Shown here in pieces: positions 33,714 to 42,124 of a DNA stretch of 64,000 nt (position 1 is its first letter; the number at the start of each line of letters is the position of its first letter). Made by a program: the position numbers and the translations under genes. The DNA lies in contig JAJRRC010000022.1 in assembly GCA_024279865.1 (NCBI GenBank), forward strand, positions 1-64,000, in the 5' to 3' direction. Origin of the DNA: Planctomycetota bacterium (GTDB lineage: Bacteria; Planctomycetota; Phycisphaerae; Phycisphaerales; Phycisphaeraceae). Under the pieces are notes generated by a model. It was not told the origin of the DNA. It saw only the letters and a program-made list of their open reading frames with translations, and did not search any database.

Positions 33714-34367
33714 ATGGACGCTAAAAAACAAACGCGAACACCCGACTCAACAGCCAATATCTGGGACAACGAAGAACTACTCTCTGAACTAGTCCAACGT
33801 GCGAGTGCCAATGGCGATCAACTAGTCAAAGTGCTCTTAAAAGCGTCCTTGCAAACCCTCACCACAGACCAGGAAGATCAAAACTATCGACAACGGGTTG
33901 TCAACGCACTTGAAGAAACAGAAGATCAGCCCGCTAAAAAACTTGCAGAAGAAAAAGACGATGAAAAAATAAGCTCTAAAACCACGGATGATGACAACAC
34001 CACACAACTCCCCACAGTCAGCCCAATTAAAATCCCAACGCTTGAAGCTCCCAAACCGGTGAGCCTCTACGATGATCCCACGACCGAACAAACCCCAAGC
34101 GAACCCAACCCGATGGGCATTTCACGAGAAACCGCGATTTTACATGAAGAAGCTCGGCGGGAATTACTCCGGCCGATCTTGGCTTTTGCAGCCTGTGCTA
34201 TTTTACTGTTGGTCTTGGGATTGGGCTGGTTCAGCCGCTCCGGCGCATTGGGCTTGCCTCAGGCTGCCTATGCCAAACCCACCAAGCCAATCCCAGCACA
34301 AACAACAACAGAAAACCCATCGTTGAAGCCAACGGAAGTGGAACAGCCAACAAAGCAAGACGACTAG
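33714..34367 (+). CDS. Predicted single-pass membrane protein, function unknown
   Basis: 217 aa. The N-terminal 145 residues are hydrophilic, acidic and low-complexity (EELLSELVQRASANGDQLVKVL, then E/D/K/T/P-rich). One membrane helix at about 160-180 (ILAFAACAILLLVLGLGWF) is followed by a proline/threonine-rich tail. No domain was recognised. AGGA at 33701-33704 gives a plausible ribosome site. Expected topology is N-in with a short external tail. Its last 137 bases overlap a candidate gene on the opposite strand. Gene reality is moderately supported by the helix and ribosome site. Confidence 0.6.
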   Translation: MDAKKQTRTPDSTANIWDNEELLSELVQRASANGDQLVKVLLKASLQTLTTDQEDQNYRQRVVNALEETEDQPAKKLAEEKDDEKISSKTTDDDNTTQLPTVSPIKIPTLEAPKPVSLYDDPTTEQTPSEPNPMGISRETAILHEEARRELLRPILAFAACAILLLVLGLGWFSRSGALGLPQAAYAKPTKPIPAQTTTENPSLKPTEVEQPTKQDD

Positions 34368-34638
34368 CGTTTGCATCGCCCGGATCACGCTCCATCTCAC
34401 CCCCAGAGTCTGCCTCGATACGCGCGACCAACCCAGACAAACCCAGCGTGCCAACGGTGGATGCAGATTGTAAGCAATAACCCTGCTCGCCAAGCACGCG
34501 ATCCACCTCGCCTAAGTCAGCAGCTTGAAACAACGGATCAGCGAAAACGAAACTTCCCCCGCCACCCACAAAGCTATACGCCAAACAAGCCACCACCAGC
34601 CACCACGGCCACGATCTGATTCGATTCCCACTATCCAT
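34231..34638 (-). CDS. Candidate exported protein with VPLP-type C-terminal sorting-like signal
   Basis: The ATG at 34638 gives 135 aa; AAAGG lies about 10 bases upstream. The frame is also open to 34689. N-terminal signal-like segment WPWWLVVACLAYSFV with possible cleavage after FVFA (residue 33). A short body is followed by VPLPLAS (99-105), a hydrophobic helix MGFLLLFVLGLAWWVW and WHRQPEASPMRR. This matches the layout of VPLPA-CTERM/PEP-CTERM sorting signals recognised by exosortases, although the end is longer than usual. Caution: the C-terminal part is antisense to the Q/T/K-rich tail of the + gene at 33714, which tends to create hydrophobic frames by chance. The signal peptide region, however, lies outside that overlap. 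Confidence 0.45.
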   Translation of the reverse strand: MDSGNRIRSWPWWLVVACLAYSFVGGGGSFVFADPLFQAADLGEVDRVLGEQGYCLQSASTVGTLGLSGLVARIEADSGGEMERDPGDANASRLALLAVPLPLASTMGFLLLFVLGLAWWVWHRQPEASPMRRSG

Positions 34639-34966
34639 CCAAATCAAGCCTTTCCCAAGGACCGCCAACGGCTTGCTGGCTTGGCCCATACTCCCATCTT
34701 TTTCTAATCCGTTTCTTACTGACAGCTGACAGCTGATAGCTGATAACTTCCTACAATTATCTCTTTAAAATACCAATCCACAACGAAAAAAACACAAACG
34801 CCACCATTGCACCCCGACCCCACTCCGTACAATTCCTATAAGCGTTTTGTTCCATTTAATCCCTGCAATCCGTACCGGCCTTGAAAACAGAAGGTATACC
34901 TACTCTAGTTGGGTTTTAAGGCATTTTGACGTTGTTCATCTCCTCAGAGCCGTTACACTTGAGAAT
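34639..34966. other. Divergent intergenic region before the PEP-CTERM gene
   Basis: 328 bases between the candidate VPLP gene (-) and the PEP-CTERM gene (+). It holds a heptameric array (34711-34750) and an ATACCAAT motif (34770-34777). Otherwise AT-rich, with no RNA gene recognised. Confidence 0.45.
34711..34750 (+). repeat. Heptameric CTGAYAR repeat array, copy 6
   Basis: Reads CTTACTGACAGCTGACAGCT and then GATAGCTGATAACTTC: four to five heptamers in the same orientation as copy 1. Confidence 0.7.
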
Positions 34967-35584
34967 ATGAAAGGCCATGTCAATCAGTGGGCCTATGCTT
35001 TGTCATTCTCTTGGATTGTGACTTGGCTATCCATGGGTCAAGCAAGTGCCTCCCCGGTGCAAAGCCTCCAGTTCAAATCGCCCTTCCAAGCGATTGCGCG
35101 ACCGGGCCAGACACCCCACTGGACAGACCCTCGCTTGCCAGTCTCAGCCAAAACAGCCCTCACGGTCAAGAACTTGCCTTCGAACGATTTATTGGCAGAA
35201 ATCATGACTTCACATGAAGTCAATGCCAACGGATTTGGCCAAATCAACATGGGTGAACAGTGGTTTCGCTGCTGTGGCGAAAGCTCCATCCTCGCGATAC
35301 TTGATAACAACATTCGGCTTGCCGAGCCCATGCGGGATTCGCATACACGCAGCGGGTCACTGGTCGCCATTGCCAAAAGAAGTACCACCGTCCCACTCTC
35401 CTTTGAAGTCAGTCGACGCGTCCACATTCAAACCGCACCCGAACCCAGCTCGTTCCTCCTACTCGCGGGACTCGGAACGGCCATGCTATTCAAACGCAAA
35501 CGCCGCGCACGCCGGAAGTTCCCCCGGAACGCCCCCCGGAACGCCCCCCGGAACGCCCCCCGGCAGTCCCCCCGCAATCTCTAA
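34967..35584 (+). CDS. PEP-CTERM sorting-domain protein with repeat-derived tail
   Basis: ATG at 34967 is chosen because it is followed directly by a signal peptide (WAYALSFSWIVTWLSMGQASA, cleavage near residue 28); the frame is open upstream to 34847. 205 aa. The C-terminus has the complete PEP-CTERM tripartite signal: APEPSS (PEP at 158-160), helix FLLLAGLGTAMLF and the basic cluster KRKRRARRK (176-184). Exosortases cleave at the PEP motif to anchor or release such proteins. Unusually, 21 further residues (FPRNAPRNAPRNAPRQSP...) follow the basic cluster; they are encoded by four to five units of the 12-bp CCCCCGGAACGC repeat. The body (about 30-155) shows no known domain and includes a CC pair. 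The exosortase gene in the window (42834) is the likely processing enzyme. Confidence 0.82.
   Translation: MKGHVNQWAYALSFSWIVTWLSMGQASASPVQSLQFKSPFQAIARPGQTPHWTDPRLPVSAKTALTVKNLPSNDLLAEIMTSHEVNANGFGQINMGEQWFRCCGESSILAILDNNIRLAEPMRDSHTRSGSLVAIAKRSTTVPLSFEVSRRVHIQTAPEPSSFLLLAGLGTAMLFKRKRRARRKFPRNAPRNAPRNAPRQSPRNL
35514..35578 (+). repeat. 12-bp tandem repeat at the 3' end of the PEP-CTERM gene
   Basis: CCCCCGGAACGC repeated about 3.5 times with drifted ends (preceded by GAAGTT, followed by CAGTC and CCCCCGC). In frame it encodes P-R-N-A. The period of 12 preserves the reading frame. Confidence 0.9.
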
Positions 35585-35597
35585 TCTCTCTCCGACG

Positions 35598-35614
35598 CGC
35601 AAGCTGTTAGCTTG
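35598..35614. repeat. GCAAGCT/AGCTTGC hairpin after the PEP-CTERM gene
   Basis: GCAAGCT, GTT, AGCTTGC form a 7-bp perfect stem 13 bases after the stop codon. A similar stem GCAAGC/GCTTGC occurs near 18657. It may be a transcript 3' end, but lacks a T-tract. Confidence 0.4.
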
Positions 35615-35799
35615 CGGCTTTGACAAAGCCGAATTCTAATACGCATCGCATAGATCATGTATGCGTTGATATTTTTATAAAGCCTCATTCAATCAATCTC
35701 CGCGAATAACCATTGGCACGAGTTTTTTATGGGATTGGTATTAAGGTCTTCCCAAGAGTCGAATTCTTTTAAACGTGACAGATGAATTCATAACGCTCT

Positions 35800-35830
35800 A
35801 AAAAAAAAGCCCAGCAATTCAGCTGGGCTT
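35800..35830 (-). terminator. Intrinsic terminator of the exopolysaccharide cluster
   Basis: On the - strand a perfect 9-bp stem AAGCCCAGC (35822-35830, read as complement) / GCTGGGCTT with a 6-base loop is followed by a run of T (35800-35808 as A on the + strand). It lies 40 bases after the TPR gene stop, at the end of the long - strand cluster. Confidence 0.9.
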
Positions 35831-35870
35831 AAGTCCTCTTTGAAATATTTCATGCTGGCCTTGTCGATGG

Positions 35871-38093
35871 TCAAGAACCTTGGCTGGCGTTTAATCTTTG
35901 CAAATAATGTTTCGCTTCACGATGCCCTGGGTATGTTTCCAAGACGGCCTGCAACTGTTCACAGATGCCTTCACGACTGGCAACATACTCCAAACAACGC
36001 ACCAGCAACATCCGAGGGGCCGCTGCTCGAGGTGTTAATGCAATGGCTTCATGTAACAATCCCGCAGCCTGAGCCAAGCGGCGGTTGTCCACTGTTTGAG
36101 ATAACAACAAACGGGCTTGATGCAAACGCCACGTCATACCTCGAGGCCCTGTCTGTTGCTGAAGATGCAACACGGCTTGCTTTTTCAAAGCCTGCGGAAT
36201 CTGGCTGTCTTCACATGCCAAGACGGCTCGTTGAATGGCAATGTCCTTGGGAAACCGATTGATTAAACGTTTCCATGTAGCCAACGCTTGACGGTCACCT
36301 GCCAAGCTTAAAAACTGGGCACGAGCCAAAAGCCAATCCCGATTAGCCCCCACCTCAAACAACTGATGTGCTTGAGACACACGGCCCTGCTGAACAAGAA
36401 TCCGAGCCTTCAAACTGGCCCAACGGGGTGTCACGCCAAATTGTTTTTCATATTGTGACAAACAGCTTTGGTGCCAATTGCCATGCCGCTCCCAACTGAT
36501 TTGCGCCAACGCCAAAAGGTCTTCTGGCATCAAGTCTGAAGGTGTTTGAAGAATCGAATCGACTTGCTGTTTCACCTGATCCACATCCAGCAGGCGAGCT
36601 TGCAATTTCAATTCAGCCACAGGCGAAAGTTTCCCCGCCAAGCTTTGCAAAAGATTCCTCGCCACGGTTTTTGCAGCAAGATCAGGCAATTGTGTCAAGC
36701 TTTCAATCAACACACCAGCCGCATCCAAATCCCCAGGCGAAGTTTCAATGGCCATGCGAGCCACCTTCACTGCCGCGGCAACACGTCCACCACGCAGCAG
36801 CGATCGCGCCAACTGAACACGCGGTTCCACCCAAGCCGGTGCCGCACGAATCGCCCGATGCCAAGAAGCTCTAGCCAGCTCTTCTTCACCGAGCATGAGC
36901 CATTGCGTTGCCACCAGATCCTGGAGCATGGCATTTTGAGGCCTCTCTTTTAAAACTTCATTCCCAATGGCAATCAATGCCAAGGGCGTTGTCTTTTGCA
37001 CCAAGGCATGCGCCAATTTAGACCACCCCTGATGGGAAGTTGACTCACCGTAACTGCTACGATGAGGCGGGAAATGGTTCAAAGCATCCAAGGCTTCATC
37101 CTGTCGCCCCAAGTGAATCAAGGCCACCATACGCAACACAACCAATGACGCTTCGGGTGGCATTTTCATCTGCGCAAGTGTCTGATATTGCTTTGCTTGT
37201 AAAAGACGTTCACACTTGAGGCGAATCAAATCCATGTCCTCAAACTGACCCACGTGCTGATTCAAAACAGCTAGTGCCGCATCATATTTCCCCATCGAAT
37301 CAAGCTGACGAACCAGAATATGAACCAGACTGGCTTGCTTGAACGGCCGCTGCATCGCTCCTTTGAATCGCTCGTAAGCTTCTGTGTTGTGATCGTACAG
37401 ACGCCAAGCAACACCCTCGAAAATTTCAAAGGCCTGATCCCCAGGCCACTGTTCTTGCCATTGGCGGGTTAATTCAACCACGTTTTGCACAGCATCGCCT
37501 CGCTGGTGCATCAAAAACAAACGCAAAATGCGTGCATCCCAATCACGAGGTTGATGCTTGATGTACAAATCCGTATCGCCAATGGCTTCACCAAACCGTC
37601 CGAGCCTTGCCAAGGCCACTGCCCGCAAACGGCACAACGCAATGTTCTCCCCATCACCCAACAACGTGGCGGTGGCCAGGCGAACCGCTTCTTCGTCTTC
37701 CCCTTGGTCTAGATAAAGGCCCACCAATTGCTCTGCCAATTCCACACGACCGGGCGCTAATGCGACCGCTCGACTCAAGGATGCAATGGCACTTTCAGCA
37801 TGATGATTCGAAGCATCCACCACCTGCATCTTCACCTGAGCGTAGGCCACCAGCGCATCCACATCATTGCCATGGCGTTGAAGATAGGACTCTAACAGGC
37901 CCATGGCATCTTGAAAATTTTCTTCTGCAATGGCCTCGGTTGCCTGGGTGTGTAGAAGACGATCTCGACCTTCTAATTGCCATTGGTGCACACCCAAAGC
38001 CACCCCACCCAGCGTGGTCACCAAGAGCGACAACACGCCCAGCAGTAACAGGCGACGGCGAGATTTGGAGACCACGGTGTGATTCATACCCAT
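35871..38093 (-). CDS. Membrane-anchored TPR protein of the exopolysaccharide/exosortase cluster
   Basis: 740 aa. An N-terminal membrane helix (RRLLLLGVLSLLVTTLGGVAL, about 13-33) is followed by almost continuous tetratricopeptide repeats. Typical units are ENFQDAMGLLESYLQRHGNDVDALVAYAQV, LARLGRFGEAIGDTDLYIKHQPRD and LLHEAIALTPRAAAPRMLLV. TPR proteins are a regular component of PEP-CTERM/EPS loci (PrsT-type), where they are thought to scaffold assembly or export; the equivalence is inferred from position and architecture. No lipobox was found, so it is probably anchored by the helix. It is the last gene before the terminator and 67 bases after the sugar transferase. Confidence 0.85.
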   Translation of the reverse strand: MGMNHTVVSKSRRRLLLLGVLSLLVTTLGGVALGVHQWQLEGRDRLLHTQATEAIAEENFQDAMGLLESYLQRHGNDVDALVAYAQVKMQVVDASNHHAESAIASLSRAVALAPGRVELAEQLVGLYLDQGEDEEAVRLATATLLGDGENIALCRLRAVALARLGRFGEAIGDTDLYIKHQPRDWDARILRLFLMHQRGDAVQNVVELTRQWQEQWPGDQAFEIFEGVAWRLYDHNTEAYERFKGAMQRPFKQASLVHILVRQLDSMGKYDAALAVLNQHVGQFEDMDLIRLKCERLLQAKQYQTLAQMKMPPEASLVVLRMVALIHLGRQDEALDALNHFPPHRSSYGESTSHQGWSKLAHALVQKTTPLALIAIGNEVLKERPQNAMLQDLVATQWLMLGEEELARASWHRAIRAAPAWVEPRVQLARSLLRGGRVAAAVKVARMAIETSPGDLDAAGVLIESLTQLPDLAAKTVARNLLQSLAGKLSPVAELKLQARLLDVDQVKQQVDSILQTPSDLMPEDLLALAQISWERHGNWHQSCLSQYEKQFGVTPRWASLKARILVQQGRVSQAHQLFEVGANRDWLLARAQFLSLAGDRQALATWKRLINRFPKDIAIQRAVLACEDSQIPQALKKQAVLHLQQQTGPRGMTWRLHQARLLLSQTVDNRRLAQAAGLLHEAIALTPRAAAPRMLLVRCLEYVASREGICEQLQAVLETYPGHREAKHYLQRLNASQGS

Positions 38094-38160
38094 TTCATTT
38101 CATTGAACTTCCCACGGCTGACCCGACATTTGCCAAGCTTACAAAAGCCCACTTGTTTTA

Positions 38161-39603
38161 TCAGTTTGATTTGAAAACCGAGCGAATTAATACTTTGGCT
38201 GTTTGAAGAATAATCCACAGGTCCAAGCTCCAACTTCGATGCCTGACATATTCCACGTCGTAGCGAATCCATTCCTGAAAGTCCAAGCCTTGAAGGCGGC
38301 TGCGGCGCACTTGCCACAAGCCGGTGATGCCGGGCTTGACGCTCAATCGAGCTTCACGCCAAGCAGGGCAAAATTGATTCTCTTTAAACGGGCTCGGCCG
38401 TGGACCGACCACGGACATTTGGCCCATGAGTACATTGAAGAACTGAGGCAGTTCATCGATATTGAGTTTACGGATGAGCCGACCGACACAGGTTAACCGT
38501 GGGTCATTTTCCATAAAGAACTGTGGGCCGTCGGCCGCATTTTTTCGCATCAGTTCTTCTTTGATTTTTTCAGCATCTTTTCGCATGGACCTGAATTTCC
38601 AACAAGGAAATTCCTTACCACCTAAGGTTTCTCGCTGATGGCCAAAGAAAAACGGCCGTCCATCTTCAATGTAAATCGCGAGCATCACCAAGGGGAAAAG
38701 CGGCAACGCCAAGATCAAAACCCCCAAAGCAAACAGCAAGTCAAACGTTCGCTTTAGGACTGTTTCAATCGAAGTCAGTTCACGGACCGCCACATTTTCC
38801 ATGCGGGCAAAAGTGCGTGTTCGTTCAATTTCCAACCAGCGAATATCCTCCACCGGGGGACGGGCATCGGGCTCATCCCACAATGCGATGGGGCCGATGA
38901 TCGGCGTCTGGGCGTTTAAGGTGCGGCCGGCCCCAATCCAAGCGGGACCAATAAAACGGGTTTGTTTGTCCGCTTTGGCTTTGGGATCGCCCCAGGCTTG
39001 ATCTCCCATCCGCTGCACGCGTCCAATGGTGGCATCGGGTTGTTTCCAGACATCGATCAGATCACGCACAAAGGTGAGTCGCTGAGATTGAAGGGAACGG
39101 TCATAAATGCGGCCGTCCACGGAGCGAGTCGCGCGCCATTGCCGATGAATGGTATGACGTAACATACGCCAACCCTCACGCGGGCTTTCTGCAGCTTGCC
39201 ACATGCGAGCCAAATCCAGATTGCTCGTCAAGGCCACGCGTGCTAGCCGTGAATCCCCTGCGTCATACACCCGGTCAAAACGGACAAATTGGCCGTCTTC
39301 ATCGGCGACCACCTGTTCACGGTAGCCGTGTTCATTGAGGTCATGCAAACGTAAAAAGAGCACCTCGGGTTTGAGCCAATTGAGGACATCTAGCACGGGT
39401 CTAATTTTAAAAATGGTTAAGGTTCGCGGGTCTGCCAGTAAATAGAGTTCTGCATCTGCGACGATTTGTGAGGCTTCGCCTTGCCTGACGACTTGGACAC
39501 CTCGGGCAGCCCAGAATCGGTCATGCAATTGCGTCGGGGTCAGGCCGAACAAAGTCGGGTCTTGTAACAGCGGGTCTGAGGTTGGAGCTTGCGGTCGAAT
39601 CAT
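38161..39603 (-). CDS. Initiating sugar-1-phosphate transferase with unusual N-terminal domain
   Basis: 480 aa. Residues from about 284 form a complete polyprenyl-phosphate hexose-1-phosphate transferase domain: KRTFDLLFALGVLILALPL membrane hairpin, KFRSMRKDAE, KLNIDELPQFFNVLMGQMSVVGPRP and KPGITGLWQV. It should load the first sugar onto undecaprenyl phosphate. The first 280 residues replace the usual multi-helix or CoA-binding-like region with a soluble part. That part includes text resembling a degenerate nucleotidyltransferase fold (LYLLADPRTLTIFKIRPVLD) and a short left-handed beta-helix signature (RFIGPAWIGAGRTLNAQTP, IIGPIALWDEP). The ATG follows a heptameric repeat with no visible Shine-Dalgarno. 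It comes after the Wzz/BY-kinase gene and a hairpin. Confidence 0.88.
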   Translation of the reverse strand: MIRPQAPTSDPLLQDPTLFGLTPTQLHDRFWAARGVQVVRQGEASQIVADAELYLLADPRTLTIFKIRPVLDVLNWLKPEVLFLRLHDLNEHGYREQVVADEDGQFVRFDRVYDAGDSRLARVALTSNLDLARMWQAAESPREGWRMLRHTIHRQWRATRSVDGRIYDRSLQSQRLTFVRDLIDVWKQPDATIGRVQRMGDQAWGDPKAKADKQTRFIGPAWIGAGRTLNAQTPIIGPIALWDEPDARPPVEDIRWLEIERTRTFARMENVAVRELTSIETVLKRTFDLLFALGVLILALPLFPLVMLAIYIEDGRPFFFGHQRETLGGKEFPCWKFRSMRKDAEKIKEELMRKNAADGPQFFMENDPRLTCVGRLIRKLNIDELPQFFNVLMGQMSVVGPRPSPFKENQFCPAWREARLSVKPGITGLWQVRRSRLQGLDFQEWIRYDVEYVRHRSWSLDLWIILQTAKVLIRSVFKSN

Positions 39604-39606
39604 TTA

Positions 39607-39640
39607 CGAGCTTTCAGCGATCAGCTACCAGCAAGAGAGA
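39607..39640 (-). repeat. Heptameric CTGAYAR repeat array, copy 7 (degenerate)
   Basis: On the - strand: TCTCTCTTGCTGGTAGCTGA then TCGCTGAAAGCTCG, running to the sugar transferase ATG. More diverged than the other copies, but with the same flanking TCTCTT and heptamer spacing. Confidence 0.55.
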
Positions 39641-39655
39641 GTCTCTGAATATCGA

Positions 39656-39689
39656 AAACCCCAAAATTCAATTGTTTCAAATTTTGGGG
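39656..39689 (-). terminator. Possible terminator/attenuator within the EPS cluster
   Basis: A perfect 10-bp stem CCCCAAAATT (39659-39668) / AATTTTGGGG (39680-39689) with an 11-base loop. On the - strand the stem is followed by TTTTC. It lies between the BY-kinase stop and the sugar transferase start and could reduce read-through into the last two genes. Confidence 0.5.
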
Positions 39690-39769
39690 CTTCGATGTTC
39701 AAATTTTATGAGCGTTTAAAGATTCACTTTTTTGCCATGATGTCTCTGGTAAAAAGCAGAGAGGCTTGA

Positions 39770-42106
39770 TCAGGACTTGGTCAAATCTTGTCTGGAGTCG
39801 ATTGCCACGGATATGCCCAGTCCACCGATTTTTGAATTGCTCAGTGCAGCAGAATCAACCATCAAAGAGGCGGGTGCTTCGGGGCGGATTGAGCGGCGAC
39901 TCACTGAAGTTGCACCGGACAATTCCATATCCATATCATCTGCTCGGTTGTACACGATGCCTAGGACAGGCACACGGTTGCGGCGCAGTTCATCTGAAGC
40001 ACGTTTGATTTCCATACGATCTTCGCCACGGGTCACGACCAAGACGGTTCCGTCGGCAACGGCGGTGACCAGTGAGGCCTCGGCACTGCCTGGGATTGGA
40101 CCTGTATCGACGATGATGGTGTCGTATTGTTCACGAGCTGCTTCAAACACACGTTGCAGACCGCTGAGTGACAGACGACTGATATCGTGTTCCGTCGCTG
40201 AGCCCACTGCCAACACATGCAGGCTTGGAATTTTAGTTTCAAGGACACAGTCAGCCAAAGGTGAACCATCAAGCACGTCTAGGAGTCCCTTGTTGCTGTC
40301 ATCAAGCAGGCTACTGGCTCGTTGAGCGTCGCGTGAAAGCAGATCGCCTGTTTCGACGAGGACTTCAACGAGGAAGCGGTTTTCTTCTTGAGCTTTGACG
40401 CGGGCACGGTTGAGTTGTGCTTCGGTGACCAGTTCAGCACGGACAAGCGGATGTTTAGACTGTGCAGAGACGATGTCGTCTACACGTCGGCTTAGGCCGC
40501 TGCCGATGAGATCACAATCGACCAAGAGGGTTTTACCGCCGGTGCCTGCAAAGGAGAGTCCCAATGCCATGGCGAGGCTGGATTTTCCGGTTGCCGGACC
40601 TGCACTGGTGATGGCAAAGACGTGGTTGTTATCCCGACTGGTACTGATTTGCATTTTAGTACGAATGTTATGCACACAGTGAGCCGCGGTGGTGATCGCT
40701 TCCACATCGGTGAGATCATCAGGCAACTGAGGCAGCACACCGAGTCGGCCGATATCGCTCACGGTCAGTTCAAGGTCATCAAGGTTACGGATGCTTGGAT
40801 CAAGCCAAGCGATGAACAGCACGATACCGAAGCCGAACATGCCGCCTAGGGCCACGCCCATCACGCTGCCGAGGTTACGACGGTCTGAGTAAGGTGATGC
40901 AGGCACGGTGCCGTCGGAAAGAATTTTAATTCGTCCCGAAGCTGCGGCCGTGATGGTGAGATCGTCTAGACGTTCTCGAATGAGTTTAATTTTGTCTTCC
41001 ATGCGTGTTTCTTGGTCACGCAATTGGGAGAGACGAAGTTCTTTGCGGCCGATGATGGCAGCTTCTTTGTTGACGCGTTTGATTATGGCTTCGAGGCCAT
41101 ATTCTTGGGCGCGAAGTCGTAAAGCTTCCGCTCCGCCACCGGCGACAGGTCCCTCACCGCGTGCTTCGTCGACATAGAGTTCGACCATTTCATTGAGATT
41201 GGCCAGCACGGTTTTCTGCTGACGAATCAGGCCATGCTCTGAACCATAGTCTGCACTGAGGCGAGAAATTTCTCGCTGAACCAGATAACGGTCACGTAAA
41301 AGCGTGCGTAATTGTGTGTCACTTGAAGCAATCAATTGAAGTGTCGAACTACGACTGGCACTGCCCACCAGTTCGTGCATGGCAATGAGGGTCATCTTGA
41401 CTTGGTCAAGCTCTTCTTCGAGTTTCACCAAACGGACGAGTTTGTTGGAATACATTTTTTCAAGGGAGTCCGCACCGACTTCGTTGGTGGCATCGGTGAT
41501 TTCCTGGCGAGCTTGTTCGAGTTCTCTTTCAACGCGATCACGTTCAGCGACCACGATGTCATAGACTTGCGCTTTGTCTTCTTCTTCCTTGGCCTGAGCG
41601 AGTTTCATGTATGCGTTGGTGATGACTTTCACACCCACTAAAGCTGCTGCGGGATTTGAATCGCTAAAGTAGACGTTGATGACCTGACTGCGGACTTCGC
41701 GTTCAGCATCGGCACTTCTTTCAAAGTGGATAAAGTTCCCGTCACCGGTCCCTGGCGCAATGGCCTGCCAGTCTGGATCGAGCATGGCAGTTTTGAGAAC
41801 TTCCTTGGAATTGAGCAGGGTCAGTTGCTGACGCACATAGCCTTCGAACTGGGCACGAAGGTCTTTGGTGTCATCTGAAATCAGAATTTTAGGAACCACA
41901 GGCTTAATTTCGATCAGCCCTTCACTGCGGTAAACCGGGGTTGGGACTTTATAGCCCACAAATCCGCCGCCGATCATGCCGATCAGGGCGAGAATGGCAA
42001 CCAATCCCCATCGACCCCGCAGCATCTGCATGGTCTGGTCAAAACGGGTCATGCCATCCACTTGATATGGGTCGGCTGTGTGTAACGCATCGGGTGTCTT
42101 GTTCAT
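39770..42106 (-). CDS. Polysaccharide co-polymerase / tyrosine-kinase-like chain-length regulator (Wzz-BY-kinase)
   Basis: Inner-membrane protein controlling polymer length and export. ATG at 42106 with AGGA 7 bases upstream is preferred; ATGs at 42109 and 42124 are in frame. About 778 aa. Order: a Wzz domain with N-terminal TM helix (GLVAILALIGMIGGGFVGY) and PVYRSEGLIEIKP; a long periplasmic coiled coil; a second TM helix (VMGVALGGMFGFGIVLFIAW); and a cytoplasmic ATPase with Walker A GPATGKSS (about 503), Walker A' TLLVDCDLIGSGLS and Walker B DTIIVDTGPIPGS (about 666). No C-terminal tyrosine cluster is visible, so autophosphorylation as in classical BY-kinases is doubtful. An insert lies between A' and B. 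It overlaps or abuts EpsI upstream. Confidence 0.9.
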   Translation of the reverse strand: MNKTPDALHTADPYQVDGMTRFDQTMQMLRGRWGLVAILALIGMIGGGFVGYKVPTPVYRSEGLIEIKPVVPKILISDDTKDLRAQFEGYVRQQLTLLNSKEVLKTAMLDPDWQAIAPGTGDGNFIHFERSADAEREVRSQVINVYFSDSNPAAALVGVKVITNAYMKLAQAKEEEDKAQVYDIVVAERDRVERELEQARQEITDATNEVGADSLEKMYSNKLVRLVKLEEELDQVKMTLIAMHELVGSASRSSTLQLIASSDTQLRTLLRDRYLVQREISRLSADYGSEHGLIRQQKTVLANLNEMVELYVDEARGEGPVAGGGAEALRLRAQEYGLEAIIKRVNKEAAIIGRKELRLSQLRDQETRMEDKIKLIRERLDDLTITAAASGRIKILSDGTVPASPYSDRRNLGSVMGVALGGMFGFGIVLFIAWLDPSIRNLDDLELTVSDIGRLGVLPQLPDDLTDVEAITTAAHCVHNIRTKMQISTSRDNNHVFAITSAGPATGKSSLAMALGLSFAGTGGKTLLVDCDLIGSGLSRRVDDIVSAQSKHPLVRAELVTEAQLNRARVKAQEENRFLVEVLVETGDLLSRDAQRASSLLDDSNKGLLDVLDGSPLADCVLETKIPSLHVLAVGSATEHDISRLSLSGLQRVFEAAREQYDTIIVDTGPIPGSAEASLVTAVADGTVLVVTRGEDRMEIKRASDELRRNRVPVLGIVYNRADDMDMELSGATSVSRRSIRPEAPASLMVDSAALSNSKIGGLGISVAIDSRQDLTKS

Positions 42107-42124
42107 CATGTTTTCCTGTCTCAT

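Noticed and set aside
35214-35639. 141-codon frame on the + strand with a PGTP-rich end
   Set aside because: Alternate frame of the PEP-CTERM gene; its repetitive end is only the second frame of the 12-bp repeat.
37607-38206. 199-codon frame on the + strand
   Set aside because: Antisense to the TPR protein, proline/histidine-rich shadow.
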